Below are positions 43,088-52,509 of a stretch of 64,000 bases of DNA, piece by piece. Made by a program: the position numbers and the translations under genes. The DNA is taken from NCBI RefSeq assembly GCF_052055875.1, contig NZ_CP170508.1, forward strand, positions 1,178,001 through 1,242,000, read 5' to 3'. The first letter of the stretch is position 1, and each line of letters begins with the position of its first letter. The notes beneath the pieces are model-generated. The model did no database searches and was not told the origin of the DNA. It saw only the letters and a program-made list of their open reading frames with translations. Source of the DNA: Methanosphaerula subterraneus. Its GTDB lineage: Archaea > Halobacteriota > Methanomicrobia > Methanomicrobiales > Methanospirillaceae.

Positions 43088-44170
43088 ATGAAACAGCGTC
43101 TGACCCTCTGCATTGCCGTATTCACCGTGATGGCCCTCTCCAATGCCATCGTCCCGGTGCTTCCGTTATTTGCATCAGAGGCGACGATGCAGGGGTTGCT
43201 CTACTCGGCCTACTTTGTCGGAGCCCTCTGCACGGTGCTGCCGGGCGGGATCCTCTGCGAGCGGTTCGGCCGGGTGCCGCTAATCCACTGGGGGCTGCTG
43301 CTGAGCCTGGTCAGCGGTGCCCTGATGATCCTCGTTCCCGTACCGATGGTCTTCGCCGGTGCACGACTGCTGGAGGGGGTGGGGGCAGGACTCTTCATCT
43401 CGGCGGCGATGGCCTGGGTGAACTCTCAGCCGGACCATGCACCCCTGAGCGGCAAGTTCATGGCGTCCATCAACGCCGGCCTGATCGCCGGCCTGATCGT
43501 CACCGGCCTGATCCCGGAACAGTATGCCTATCACACGATCCCCGGGAGTTTCGTCCTCTTCACCCTGATGCTGGCGGTCGTGCTGGTGTTGAGCGCCGTG
43601 GTCAGGGAGGTGGCGTGTCCGCTGAGCCCACGGGAGCCGATCGCGGGCGCCCTGTTCTCCCACTGGTGGCTCTATGTCTCGGCATTTCTGCTGATCGGGG
43701 CCACCGGTGCGGTGACCGCCATCTATCCGGAGTTCACCGGGGGGTCTGCGGATCTCCTGGGAATACAGATCGCCCTCCAGAATGTCGCGACGATCGTCGC
43801 GGTGCTGGTCGCCTCCCGGTTCCGTCTCGACCCGATCCCGACGATCCAGGTCGGGTCGGTGGTCCTCGGCCTCTCGGTCCTGCTCTGCTACCTGACGCCC
43901 GCTGGCTTTGCGGTGATGGGGGCGGCTGCCGGGGTCGTGACCATCGCACAGATGGCGTTTCTGGCCGAGACCAGCACCGGGCAGGGGGTTACGATGGGGC
44001 TGTACAATTCGGCCTCCTATGCCGGGATGTCACTCCTGCCGGCGATCAGCGGGGCGGTCTTTCAGTACCTCGGGAGCGTGCCGGCCTTCCTGGTGGTCGC
44101 CGGGCTGGTCGCTATCGTCACCGTCACGATCCGGCGGTGCACGGCCTGTCGTCTGAAGCGGGTCTTCTGA
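43088..44170 (+). CDS. MFS transporter, about 11-12 helices
   Basis: 360 residues, short for MFS. Hydrophobic helices span the protein from LTLCIAVFTVMALSNAIVPV to PAFLVVAGLVAIVTVTI. The family's loop 2-3 signature is GGILCERFGRVPLIHWG (pattern G-x3-D/E-R-x-G-R), and helix 4 has ARLLEGVGAGLF. The type resembles drug or sugar-efflux permeases, but the substrate cannot be named. It starts 28 bases after aCPSF1. Confidence 0.83.
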   Translation: MKQRLTLCIAVFTVMALSNAIVPVLPLFASEATMQGLLYSAYFVGALCTVLPGGILCERFGRVPLIHWGLLLSLVSGALMILVPVPMVFAGARLLEGVGAGLFISAAMAWVNSQPDHAPLSGKFMASINAGLIAGLIVTGLIPEQYAYHTIPGSFVLFTLMLAVVLVLSAVVREVACPLSPREPIAGALFSHWWLYVSAFLLIGATGAVTAIYPEFTGGSADLLGIQIALQNVATIVAVLVASRFRLDPIPTIQVGSVVLGLSVLLCYLTPAGFAVMGAAAGVVTIAQMAFLAETSTGQGVTMGLYNSASYAGMSLLPAISGAVFQYLGSVPAFLVVAGLVAIVTVTIRRCTACRLKRVF

Positions 44171-44217
44171 TGCCCCTAACAATCATTTAATTCGGCTTCC
44201 TCTCCAACGTACTGACA

Positions 44218-44709
44218 ATGGCCCGCAATACTAGACCATCGCTGCTCTGGTCCATGATGAAAGGGACGGTGCTGCTGGTGATGCTCGTCTGCACGGCGCT
44301 CTTCATCGCAGAACATTTCGTACCCGAACTGCTTCCCTACTCCTCCTTCGATGATGCAGGCATGACCGTGCCGACGGCGCAGGTCACAACCAGTGCTGCA
44401 GCCCCGTTCTCCTTCAAGATCTCGCCGGCCTCGGCGACCGGACGGGCGGGCGACACGATCACCTACACCGGCGAGGTCACGGCCCAGCCCGGGTTCACGG
44501 GGCCGGTTCAGCTCTCGCTCGCAGCCAGTGCCGGGATCTTCAAGAAGACCTATGACCTCGGCACCCTGCAGCCGCCCTATCCGCAGTCGTTCAGTTACCC
44601 GCTGACGATCCCGGAGAGCCTGCCGGCGAACATCAATCTGAACGGTGTGGTGACGGCCACCTCAGGAAGTGCTGTTCAGAAGCAGACGGTCAGTCTCACG
44701 ATAGGATAA
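44218..44709 (+). CDS. Membrane-anchored extracellular Ig-like protein
   Basis: 163 residues. One N-terminal hydrophobic segment (GTVLLVMLVCTALFIAEHF) acts as signal anchor. A Thr/Ala-rich spacer leads to one beta-sandwich domain (about 70-163) with a pattern of alternating strands (PFSFKISPAS; ITYTGEVTA; VQLSLAAS; FSYPLTIPESLP; VTATSGSA). The fold resembles the Ig-like or NEW3-type domains of archaeal surface proteins. No specific function is recognised. Confidence 0.65.
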   Translation: MARNTRPSLLWSMMKGTVLLVMLVCTALFIAEHFVPELLPYSSFDDAGMTVPTAQVTTSAAAPFSFKISPASATGRAGDTITYTGEVTAQPGFTGPVQLSLAASAGIFKKTYDLGTLQPPYPQSFSYPLTIPESLPANINLNGVVTATSGSAVQKQTVSLTIG

Positions 44710-44715
44710 TTTTCA

Positions 44716-44723
44716 TTTTTTTT
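44716..44723 (+). terminator. T-tract after the Ig-like protein gene
   Basis: Eight T, 7 bases after the stop. Confidence 0.45.
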
Positions 44724-44730
44724 AGATGAG

Positions 44731-44778
44731 TCGGGGGAGGGGTTCGAAGACCAGGTAGAAGAACTTGCTCAGTGTCAT
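44731..44778 (-). pseudogene. 5' fragment of a SAM-methyltransferase gene family
   Basis: Minus strand from ATG at 44778 encodes MTLSKFFYLVFEPLPR and then loses similarity. The same opening (MTPEEFFYHVFEPLPRQGPG) starts the broken methyltransferase gene at 52286. At DNA level the two regions match closely (GGGGGAGGGGTTCGAAGAC on the plus strand). Only this short piece survives here; the rest of the gap to 45075 shows no gene. Confidence 0.6.
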
Positions 44779-45075
44779 TACGTATTCAGCGCCGACTCGG
44801 GATGTGGGTTTATGCGGTTGGGGGTATAATCTACTGTTGCTGGGGAGGAATTGTTGTTGTAGGATCAGTACTTTGCTACACTCCCCCGGTCTAGTCTCTC
44901 ATATTTTCCTCACATCCCCACAAATAAGTGATAGTGTATGGACAAAAAATATAGAAAAGAATAAATATTAGCCCCACCCCTCCTCAGTCGCCTTAAGAGG
45001 ATATTCAGCATTCGATGGAACTCAACATGTTCATTATGTGTTGTGTCCATAATCGAGAAATGAGGTGAATGAAGT

Positions 45076-45579
45076 ATGAAAAGAGCAATTTTGGTAATCG
45101 CAGTGCTTGTTGTTCTTGCACTTTTTGCAGTCCCCGCGCTCGCTGCACCGCCCCAGCACAAGGTGACGTACGGCGGATGGGGAGTCACCGAAGACTTCAT
45201 GGGGTATCCCTTCGCTTTCATCGGCGACACCGTGCACTTCGCCGGTCAGGCCCAGCAGGCCGCTGACGGGACCTGGACGGGAGAAGGCACCTTCATGGAC
45301 ACCAACGGGACCAGGCTCAAGGCTCACCTGAACGTTACCTCGGGTATGTTATTTGAGGATACTGCCGGAACTTATGTCGGACTCATGGGCGATGCGGATG
45401 TGACCGTCGATAACGTCAAAATAGGGACGTATCCCTTCATTCAAATCCTTGGACCGACTTCTTTTGGGCCACAGACATATCTGTTGGGGATCTTCATCGA
45501 TGATCCTCAGAGTTCTCCCCAGGTATGGTTCATTAGCGGAGATGGCAACATCAACGGTGGACCGATCAAAATCACATAA
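45076..45579 (+). CDS. Secreted protein of unknown function
   Basis: 167 residues; GAGGTGAATGAAGT supplies the ribosome binding site. Signal peptide MKRAILVIAVLVVLALFAVPALA is followed by a beta-rich mature part with VTYGGWGVTEDF, WTGEGTFMDTNGTRLKAH and a final WFISGDGNINGGPIKI. The alternating strands suggest a small beta-barrel or sandwich. No family is recognised and there are no cysteines in the mature part. It stands alone, upstream of a MITE-like repeat. Confidence 0.7.
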   Translation: MKRAILVIAVLVVLALFAVPALAAPPQHKVTYGGWGVTEDFMGYPFAFIGDTVHFAGQAQQAADGTWTGEGTFMDTNGTRLKAHLNVTSGMLFEDTAGTYVGLMGDADVTVDNVKIGTYPFIQILGPTSFGPQTYLLGIFIDDPQSSPQVWFISGDGNINGGPIKIT

Positions 45580-45598
45580 TTCCAACCTTTTTTTCAAA

Positions 45599-45691
45599 GG
45601 TCATCCCAAAACAGATCCCAACCCTTCGTTACGTCGATGGAAGGATCCACGCACTCTGATATGGGGAATGAACTCGAGTCTTTGGATGACC
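45599..45691. mobile_element. MITE-like element, short copy
   Basis: Begins GGTCATCCCAAAACAGATCCC and ends TTTGGATGACC, forming imperfect terminal inverted repeats. The first 80 bases align with the start of the element at 53361 (shared words TCGATGGAA-GATCCACAC-like and AATGAAC). It has no coding capacity and appears internally deleted. Confidence 0.55.
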
Positions 45692-46176
45692 TCATCAGGA
45701 TATACTCGAATAATGCAACTGCGCAACAATCAGGGAATCGTTAAGAACATGCAAGATTTGCTACATACTGAGAACCGTGGTCCCCTAACATGATCATCCG
45801 CCGGAAGCGCCTCATCAAAAAAGGGTCGAAGCCCTGATCGAGAACAGGGCGAAACCGCCGGCTGGGGAACGAGGAAACCAGAGTACGGGACAGGGTTCAT
45901 CAGATACGGGTGATGAAGGAAAACCCGATCACAAACCACTCAGCACTTTGCATACCATCCTGAGTATAGTGTTGAACGCATCATCCCTGGCTGATCGTAG
46001 ACTCATACGAGTCGGAGATTGGCCTCCTTTGGATTAGATACGGTTAAGACTATTCGCAGAGTCCTCCGGACTCTTCTTAATATCGGTTCCCCTTCCAGGT
46101 GGATCAGAATTTGAGAAAACCGGACTGCATAAATGGTTGGGTTTTCGACTATACACGCATCGTTTGGGTATTTTTT
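45692..46176. other. Intergenic region, no gene seen
   Basis: 485 bases without a supported gene. Short open frames have no ribosome binding sites. A TATA-like CATAAATGG near 46130 may drive rsgA as a nearly leaderless transcript. Confidence 0.4.
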
Positions 46177-47271
46177 ATGGACCATGTATCATCCGGATGC
46201 ACGACAACGCATCCCTCTACCCTGCGCCGGCTCGGCTGGACAGAAGAAGATCAGAAGGCTTTTCTGAAATATTCCGGACCCTACGTTCCTGGCCGCGTGG
46301 CCTGCCGGCAGAAGACCGTGTGGGACGTACTCACAGAAGACGGATCCGTTACGGCCGGCATCTCCGGAGCCCTGCGAAAACTCGGCCGTTTTCCGGCAGT
46401 CGGCGATTTTATCGTGCTGCTGCACCAGCCGGAAGCCGGTGTTTCAACGATCGTGGATATCCTCCCGCAGAGAACCCGGTTCACCCGTGGATCTTCGGGA
46501 CGTGAAGGTACCGATCAGGTCATCGCTGCAAATGTCGATATCGTCTTCATCGTCACGGCAGCCGGCCATGACCTGAACGCCCGGAGGATCGAGCGCTACC
46601 TTGCCATTGCCCATGCATCCGGAGCCCGGCCGGTGATCGTGATCAATAAGTCAGATCGTGCGGAGGATCCCCATCTGCTCGCAGAGAGGATCATCCCGGT
46701 CTCGGCCGGGATACCGGTGATTCCCATCAGCGCACTCAGCGGTGATGGAATCAGAGGACTCGATCCCTACCTCGCCCCTGGCACAACCATTGCCCTCATC
46801 GGTTCTTCGGGGGTTGGCAAATCGACCCTGATCAACCGGCTACTGGACAACCCGGTGCAGGAGACCTCGCAGATCCGGGAATCCGACGGGAGAGGCCGGC
46901 ACACCACGACCGTCCGCCAGCTCTTTCTCCTGAAGGGCGGGGCCTTGATGATCGACAACCCGGGCCTCCGTGAAGTGGGTGTCGGCACGGCATCAACCGG
47001 TATGGCCGAGACATTCCCCGACATTCTTGAACTGGCGGAAGGCTGCAAATTCTCGGACTGCCGGCATGAGCAGGAGCTGGGCTGTGCCGTGCAGGAAGCC
47101 GCACGAAGCGGGATCCTCTCCTCCTCAAGGCTTGAAAGTTTCCACCGGCTGATGCGGGAACTTTCATTCGAACAGGAGAAGGCGGAGATCGGCCTGGTCC
47201 GGTCCGAGAAGAGACGCTGGAAAGGAATAACAAAAATGGCCCGGGAAATCAAGAGAGGAAAAGGGGAGTAG
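46177..47271 (+). CDS. rsgA: Ribosome small subunit-dependent GTPase A (RsgA)
   Basis: 364 residues from ATG 46177; an earlier GTG at 46099 would add 26 residues without family character. N-terminal OB-fold region includes PGRVACRQK. The circularly permuted GTPase has G4 first (VINKSDRAED), then G1 IGSSGVGKSTLIN, G2/switch region GRGRHTTTVRQL and G3 DNPGLRE. The C-terminal zinc motif is CKFSDCRHEQELGCAV (pattern C-x5-H-x5-C with extra Cys). It checks late 30S maturation in bacteria. Rare in archaea outside Methanosarcina and relatives, so horizontally acquired. Confidence 0.92.
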   Translation: MDHVSSGCTTTHPSTLRRLGWTEEDQKAFLKYSGPYVPGRVACRQKTVWDVLTEDGSVTAGISGALRKLGRFPAVGDFIVLLHQPEAGVSTIVDILPQRTRFTRGSSGREGTDQVIAANVDIVFIVTAAGHDLNARRIERYLAIAHASGARPVIVINKSDRAEDPHLLAERIIPVSAGIPVIPISALSGDGIRGLDPYLAPGTTIALIGSSGVGKSTLINRLLDNPVQETSQIRESDGRGRHTTTVRQLFLLKGGALMIDNPGLREVGVGTASTGMAETFPDILELAEGCKFSDCRHEQELGCAVQEAARSGILSSSRLESFHRLMRELSFEQEKAEIGLVRSEKRRWKGITKMAREIKRGKGE

Positions 47272-47355
47272 GGGGCCGCACTCAGGTATCAGACGGGATA
47301 GGCAGACGCGGGTTCCGGATCAGGTATCCTGTCGTGCACACATCCGGACAGAAAG

Positions 47356-47817
47356 ATGGATATTGGTTCGGCACCGATAACCGGTATGACTCTTACAGAT
47401 GCACAGAAAGCGGAGGTCAGAGCAACGATGGACGCGTATGCCACGGCATACCGGACGGAGGACTTCCAGGGAATGATGGCGATATTCTCCCCCGAAATCT
47501 GCGGGTTTGGCAGCGGGCCGGACGAGGTTATCGAGAATCGCCAGGATTTTATCCGGCAGATCCAGCGTGACATGAGCCAGGCAACGGTTCTTGCAGTCGA
47601 TTTTTCGGATACGAAGATTGCCGGCGATGGAACGGTTGCATGGGTCATGACCCGAACGTCCATCACCTTCACGGCTGACGAGTCCCCGGCGCAGACCATG
47701 CACGGCAGGTCGACGATGGTGCTGAAAAATACCGGAAGCCGGTGGTCCATCGAGCAGATCCACTTCTCCATGCCCTATGGCGGACAGGTTGCGGGGCAAT
47801 CCTTTCCCGGTGCGTGA
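47356..47817 (+). CDS. SnoaL/NTF2-like fold protein
   Basis: 153 residues as drawn; the ATG at 47386 (MTLTDAQKAEVRATMDAY) is an equally good start. The sequence fits the cone-shaped NTF2-like fold: an N-terminal helix, YRTEDFQGMMAIFSPE, an ICGFGSGPDEVIENRQDF loop, then long strands (TVAWVMTRTSITF; STMVLKNTGSRWSIEQIHFS). Proteins of this kind bind small molecules or act as steroid-isomerase-like enzymes; many have unknown ligands. It sits between rsgA and the glycerol dehydrogenase gene in the bacterial-like stretch. Confidence 0.78.
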   Translation: MDIGSAPITGMTLTDAQKAEVRATMDAYATAYRTEDFQGMMAIFSPEICGFGSGPDEVIENRQDFIRQIQRDMSQATVLAVDFSDTKIAGDGTVAWVMTRTSITFTADESPAQTMHGRSTMVLKNTGSRWSIEQIHFSMPYGGQVAGQSFPGA

Positions 47818-48036
47818 AGAACGGGACCGGTCGGTATATGGTTCGTGTTGGTCCGGACCGCACTATTCAGGGTCTGCTGAGCACGGAAGTATCGGTGCCG
47901 GCGTCCCTTTGCTGCCGTGGGACAGGCGCCGATCCAAAGATGACGCAACCATTCCCCTCTCCTTCTTATTCCGGCTGAAGTCTGCTGTTTATGTATGAAG
48001 CGACAATAATCTGTTACAGCGAGGAGATATTGTCGT

Positions 48037-49140
48037 ATGTCCAGAGTATTGGCATCACCATCAAAATATATCCAGGGACCTGGAGAACTTTCACGAATAA
48101 AAGACCGCATCTCCTACCTGGGCGGGCCGGTTCTGTTCGTCATGGGGGGTTTTGCATATAACAATCTGAAAGGCGTCATTGAGGAGAGTTACAGAGATTC
48201 CGGATCTACACCGGTCTTTGAAAAATTCGGCGGAGAATGCACACGGAACGAGATCGACCGGATACGGACCAGGTACCGGGCGAATCACTGCACCGTGGTG
48301 GTGGGGGTAGGCGGAGGGAAGGCCCTCGATACCGCAAAAGGCGTTGCATTTTATGAGAGAGCCCCGGTTATTTCGGTCCCCACGATTGCATCGACCGACG
48401 CTCCCACCAGCGCAATCGCCGTTACCTACACAGAAGACCATGTCTTTGACGGCAATATTCTCCTTCTCCGAAACCCGGAACTGGTGCTGGTCGATACGGA
48501 TGTCATTATCCAGGCACCGGTCCGGTTTCTCGTTGCCGGCATGGGGGATGCATTATCGACGTATTTCGAGGCCATGGCAAACGCTGCCTCGGGCCATGAT
48601 AATTGTGCCGGCGGAAGATCGACCACCACTTCTGTGGCACTGGCACAGGTGTGTTACGAGATCCTGATCCGCGATGGCCTGAAAGCCAAACGTTCTGCAG
48701 AAGAGGGGGTCTGTTCCCCGGAGCTCGAGAATATCATTGAAGCGAATATTTATCTCAGCGGGGTGGGTTTTGAGAGCAACGGCCTTGCCTGTGCCCATTC
48801 AGTCTACAATGCTTTTACTGCACTGCCCCCATGCCACTCCATGTACCACGGCGAACTTGTTGCATTTGGTACTCTTGTTCAGATGCTCCTCGAAAAAAGG
48901 ACGGATGCAGAGATTGCAGAGGTCCTCCGGTTCTGCACCAGCGTGGGACTCCCGGTTTCATTTACAGAATTAAGTACACAGGATCTCACCCGTGATGAGC
49001 TCATGAGCGTTGCGGTGACTGCATGCAGTCCGCAGAATTTTATGGACAGTATGCCGTTTACCGTGACGCCTGATATGATGTTTGACGCCCTGGTGGCGGC
49101 AGATGCCAGGGGAAGAAAATTCAGGGCAGCGGAGATGTGA
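48037..49140 (+). CDS. gldA: Glycerol dehydrogenase (GldA type)
   Basis: 367 residues, normal length; GAGGAG upstream supports the start. NAD-binding loop VVGVGGGKALDTAKG, then SVPTIASTDAPTSAIAV. Metal ligands are recognisable: Asp in AGMGDALSTYFEA, His in CAHSVYNAF and His in CHSMYHGELVAFG. The enzyme oxidises glycerol to dihydroxyacetone with NAD, unlike archaeal glycerol-1-phosphate dehydrogenase of lipid synthesis, whose sequences differ in these loops. Bacterial-type gene; physiological substrate in a methanogen is uncertain. Confidence 0.9.
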   Translation: MSRVLASPSKYIQGPGELSRIKDRISYLGGPVLFVMGGFAYNNLKGVIEESYRDSGSTPVFEKFGGECTRNEIDRIRTRYRANHCTVVVGVGGGKALDTAKGVAFYERAPVISVPTIASTDAPTSAIAVTYTEDHVFDGNILLLRNPELVLVDTDVIIQAPVRFLVAGMGDALSTYFEAMANAASGHDNCAGGRSTTTSVALAQVCYEILIRDGLKAKRSAEEGVCSPELENIIEANIYLSGVGFESNGLACAHSVYNAFTALPPCHSMYHGELVAFGTLVQMLLEKRTDAEIAEVLRFCTSVGLPVSFTELSTQDLTRDELMSVAVTACSPQNFMDSMPFTVTPDMMFDALVAADARGRKFRAAEM

Positions 49141-49208
49141 TGCCTCCGGGGGTGCCGGGGCAGTCTGGCGATCACAGGAAGCCTCCCTGTTCCGTCCGCG
49201 GGATTGCC

Positions 49209-49430
49209 TTACGGGGAATCCATCATCCGGTCAACCAGCTGGATGAGATCGAGCACCTCGATAGATGATCCCACAATAACACGCGCATCCTCAAGGTTTC
49301 TCCGGCAGAACGGGCAGACCGAGGCAAGGATACCGGTATCCATCCGGTCTGCAGCGGATATCTTCTCTTTTACAATCACGAATCTGGTACGACTCCGACA
49401 CCAACGGGATGTATTCCGGATTCTTCGCAT
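49209..49430 (-). pseudogene. C-terminal fragment of a CCG-domain (heterodisulfide-reductase-like) protein
   Basis: The minus strand encodes RFVIVKEKISAADRMDTGIL, then ASVCPFCRRNLEDA and IEVLDLIQLVDRMM before the stop. This is the end of a cysteine-rich CCG domain, with 'CPFC-x2-NLEDA', as in HdrB/HdrD and GlpC-like iron-sulfur proteins. The preceding part with the first CCG motif is missing or shifted. Only the tail is readable, so this is a gene relic in the gap before the M3 peptidase. Confidence 0.6.
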
Positions 49431-49684
49431 TCAATCGATCCGCAGATAAGAGATCGTTCACCGGCCGCGGGGTAAACACCGCTGATGGTGCAGATGCCCT
49501 GAAGAACACCACCCAGGTTCTGGAATGGTGTGATGGTAACCGATCCGGACCAAGCCCTCAGGTTGCGGCGCAGGCAGACCGGTGCCGATCTGGCGGGTGA
49601 TCGACCAGGGGGGCCCCGCATTGGCTCTTACCCATCCAGCTCTATTTATCCTCCGTTACATCGCAGGTATGGTACTGATCATCC

Positions 49685-51790
49685 ATGCCTACACGACTCA
49701 GGAACATCCGGTATTACCCAGTAGCTGCCGGCGTAGGTGCGCTCCTCGTTGCCCTCCTGATGATCGCAGGATGCCTCCAGGGCGGCACATCGGCAGGCTC
49801 TGCAGAGAATCGCACGACACCGGCAGCACCAATCCAGACCCGGTATTCAACCGGAGAAATTACCAGGATCAATGACCAGGCAGAAGAGGACGCTACTGCC
49901 TCACTCAATGCTATAGCCGCCATTCCCCCCGGGCAGCGTACGGTCGAGAACACCCTCCTTGCGTACGACCGGACACTATCCGATTACAACGATGCAATCG
50001 GACCACTCACCCTGATGCGGTATGTATATCCGGATCCGGCCATCGCCGCTGAAGGCAGTGAGGTCGCAACATCCTCCCAGATCTTCCTCAATGGGGTGAC
50101 CACGCGGCGCGACCTGTACAGTGCACTGAAGGGTCAGGTTCCGCAAACCCCGGATGAAGCCCGGCTCTATAACGAGACCATCCGCGAATTCGAGCACAAC
50201 GGGCTCAGGCTTCCGGACGACCGGCTGGCCAGGGTCAGAGAGATGCGGGCGAACCTGAGTTCTCTTGAATCGCAGTACATGTTCAACCTGAACAACGACA
50301 ATACCACGCTTGAGTTCACGGAAGAGGAGCTGACCGGCGTCCCGTCAGCAACGATCGCCGCATTCAAAAAGACACCGCAGGGAACCTGCATCGTTACAAC
50401 GAAATACCCTGACTACACCTCCGTGATGGCGAACGCCGACAAAAGTGGGACCCGGAAGAAGATCTTTGCGGCCTACTTCAACCGGCAGGCAGAGGCGAAC
50501 ACCGCCCTCCTTGAACAGGCTATAGATCTTCGCCGGCAGATTGCGCAGGAACTCGGGTATGCCACCTGGGCCGACTTCCAGTTGGACGGGAGGATGGCAA
50601 AGAGCACCGGCACGGTCATGACATTCCTCACAACGTTACAAGAACCCCTGCGGGAGAAGACCAGGGCAGAATTCGCAGGACTGCTTTCAATCAAGAAAGG
50701 GCTCGATCCCCAGGCAACGACGGTTGATCCCTGGGATATCGTGTACCTGCAGGAGATCCGGAAGAAACAGCAGTATGCGTACAACGACGACGAGGTCCGG
50801 GAATACTTCCCGATGGACAACGTGCTGCAGGGCCTCTTCTCGATCTACGGCACCCTCTTCGGCATCGGGTTCGATGAGGTGAAGGGTGCCCCGGTCTGGT
50901 CGCCCGAAGTGCGCCTGTTTTGCGTGAGGAACCTCTCCGACAACGCCACGGTCGGGTACCTGTATCTCGATCTCTATCCGCGGGACGGTAAGGACGCGTG
51001 GTTCTCCGAGTCCGATGTTATCAAAGGAAGGCAGAAGAACGGCTCGTATCAGGTCCCGGTGGCTGCAATTATTGCAAATTTCCAGGCCCCGTCAGGAAAC
51101 AAACCCTCGCTCCTGACCCCATACGATCTGGAGACGCTCTTCCATGAAAGCGGGCATGCCATGCACAGTCTTCTCACCACCGCGCCCTATGGTACGATGT
51201 CCGGGACCAGTGTTGAGTGGGATTTTGTCGAGACTCCCTCACAGGCCCTTGAGGAGTGGGTCTGGGACCCTCAGCTGCTGGAATCCGTCTCAGGCCACTA
51301 TACGAATACCTCCCAAAAGATCCCCGCGGACCTCCGCGACCGGGTCATCGCCGCACAGCAAGCTTCCATGGGAAGTGATTACAGCAACCGTATGGAGAGA
51401 TCATTGGAGGATATGCGTTTCCACACTGCTACAGAACCGGTCAACGTGACAGAGGTATCATACCAGACATACGAGGAGGTGATGGGTATACCTCAGCTTG
51501 CAGGGACGCATCAACCTGCATCGTTCGACCATATCATGGACGGGTACGATGCAGGGTATTACAGTTATCTGTGGTCGAAGGTGTACGCCCTCAGCATCGT
51601 TGATACATTCAAACGCGACGGGATGACCAGCCAGACCGCCGGCATAAAGTTCCGGCAGGAGATACTTGCCCGGGGCAACATGGAGGACGGCAGCGTTCTC
51701 CTGAAAAATTTCCTGGGGAAGGAACCCGACATGGAGGCTCTGTATCGGCACATCGGGATTCATATGTCGCGGACTTCATCCGGGACTTAA
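49685..51790 (+). CDS. M3 family metallopeptidase, lipoprotein
   Basis: 701 residues. A lipoprotein signal (GALLVALLMIAGC, lipid Cys near residue 31) is followed by a mostly helical M3 (thimet/oligopeptidase A) protein. The zinc site is LFHESGHAMHSLL near residue 487 (HExxH), with the downstream acidic ligand in SVEWDFVETPSQALEEW. The end LARGNMEDGSVLLKNFLGKEP matches the conserved M3 C-terminus. It cleaves oligopeptides; here outside the membrane, so likely scavenging or envelope turnover. Bacterial-like, and rare as a lipoprotein in archaea. A T-rich terminator follows. Confidence 0.92.
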   Translation: MPTRLRNIRYYPVAAGVGALLVALLMIAGCLQGGTSAGSAENRTTPAAPIQTRYSTGEITRINDQAEEDATASLNAIAAIPPGQRTVENTLLAYDRTLSDYNDAIGPLTLMRYVYPDPAIAAEGSEVATSSQIFLNGVTTRRDLYSALKGQVPQTPDEARLYNETIREFEHNGLRLPDDRLARVREMRANLSSLESQYMFNLNNDNTTLEFTEEELTGVPSATIAAFKKTPQGTCIVTTKYPDYTSVMANADKSGTRKKIFAAYFNRQAEANTALLEQAIDLRRQIAQELGYATWADFQLDGRMAKSTGTVMTFLTTLQEPLREKTRAEFAGLLSIKKGLDPQATTVDPWDIVYLQEIRKKQQYAYNDDEVREYFPMDNVLQGLFSIYGTLFGIGFDEVKGAPVWSPEVRLFCVRNLSDNATVGYLYLDLYPRDGKDAWFSESDVIKGRQKNGSYQVPVAAIIANFQAPSGNKPSLLTPYDLETLFHESGHAMHSLLTTAPYGTMSGTSVEWDFVETPSQALEEWVWDPQLLESVSGHYTNTSQKIPADLRDRVIAAQQASMGSDYSNRMERSLEDMRFHTATEPVNVTEVSYQTYEEVMGIPQLAGTHQPASFDHIMDGYDAGYYSYLWSKVYALSIVDTFKRDGMTSQTAGIKFRQEILARGNMEDGSVLLKNFLGKEPDMEALYRHIGIHMSRTSSGT

Positions 51791-51798
51791 CGCACTAC

Positions 51799-51829
51799 AA
51801 TTTTTTAAAAAAAAATAAAAAAATATTGT
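51799..51829 (+). terminator. T-rich terminator after the M3 peptidase
   Basis: AATTTTTTAAAAAAAAAT followed by AAAAAAATATTG; the T6/A9 self-complementary run can form a hairpin on either strand. Confidence 0.5.
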
Positions 51830-51951
51830 CTGAAACCTGACTGATTATACCATCAGGTTTTCTCAAATTCAGGTTCACCCAAACTTAGGGAAGCGAACAA
51901 ACGCATCTGATCCCAAAATTGGTCGATATCCGACCCTTTTGAGTCTACGAT

Positions 51952-52286
51952 TGGCCAGGGATGGTGCGTTCAACACTATAGATATCACCCTCGGACCAGA
52001 TGAGATCGAACTGTCCGTTCTCAAACGGGAGGTCGTCCTAGGAGGGGTCGACGGTCCGGACCCTTCCGCCCATCCACTCCCGGTCCGCCCATGCCGTGAC
52101 GGTGTCGAGGAACTGCTGGCGGTTGTCGACCGCGGTGATCGTGCCGGCGGAGAGGCCGGCGAGGTCCCGGGTCTGGGCGTCCTCCGAGAGGAGATACAAC
52201 CAGGCCTTCCATGTCGCACCGGTGCACCCCGGCCCTTGGCGGGGGAGGGGTTCGAAGACATGGTAGAAGAATTCCTCAGGAGTCAT
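51952..52286 (-). pseudogene. Broken class I SAM-dependent methyltransferase gene
   Basis: From ATG at 52286 the minus strand encodes MTPEEFFYHVFEPLPRQGPG, then a shortened middle leading into LSAGTITAVDNRQQFLD and RVRTVDPS. A TAG stop (52038-52040) interrupts; the same frame then continues DDLPFENGQFDLIWSEGDIY to about 51952. In intact relatives a 'DVGCGPGMQT' motif I stands before 'GG-x-ITAVDNH'; here it is deleted. The gene therefore has an internal deletion, a nonsense codon and a lost 3' end. Confidence 0.78.
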
Positions 52287-52509
52287 TGCTCTCTGGATCG
52301 CCGGCCGGGATGAGTGATTTGTGGTTGGTTTTTTGATCCGCTGTATCGGGAACGGGGTGCTATTATTGTGGGGGGAAATGAGGGTCGCTTTTAGCATATT
52401 TTTCTCTGGTTTCTTCTTGTCCTCTGGATGAAGAATAAGAAGATCCATATGAAGGGTTACCGGTAAAATGCAGCAAATTTGGAATACAAAGATTAAAAGA
52501 AGTTAATGT

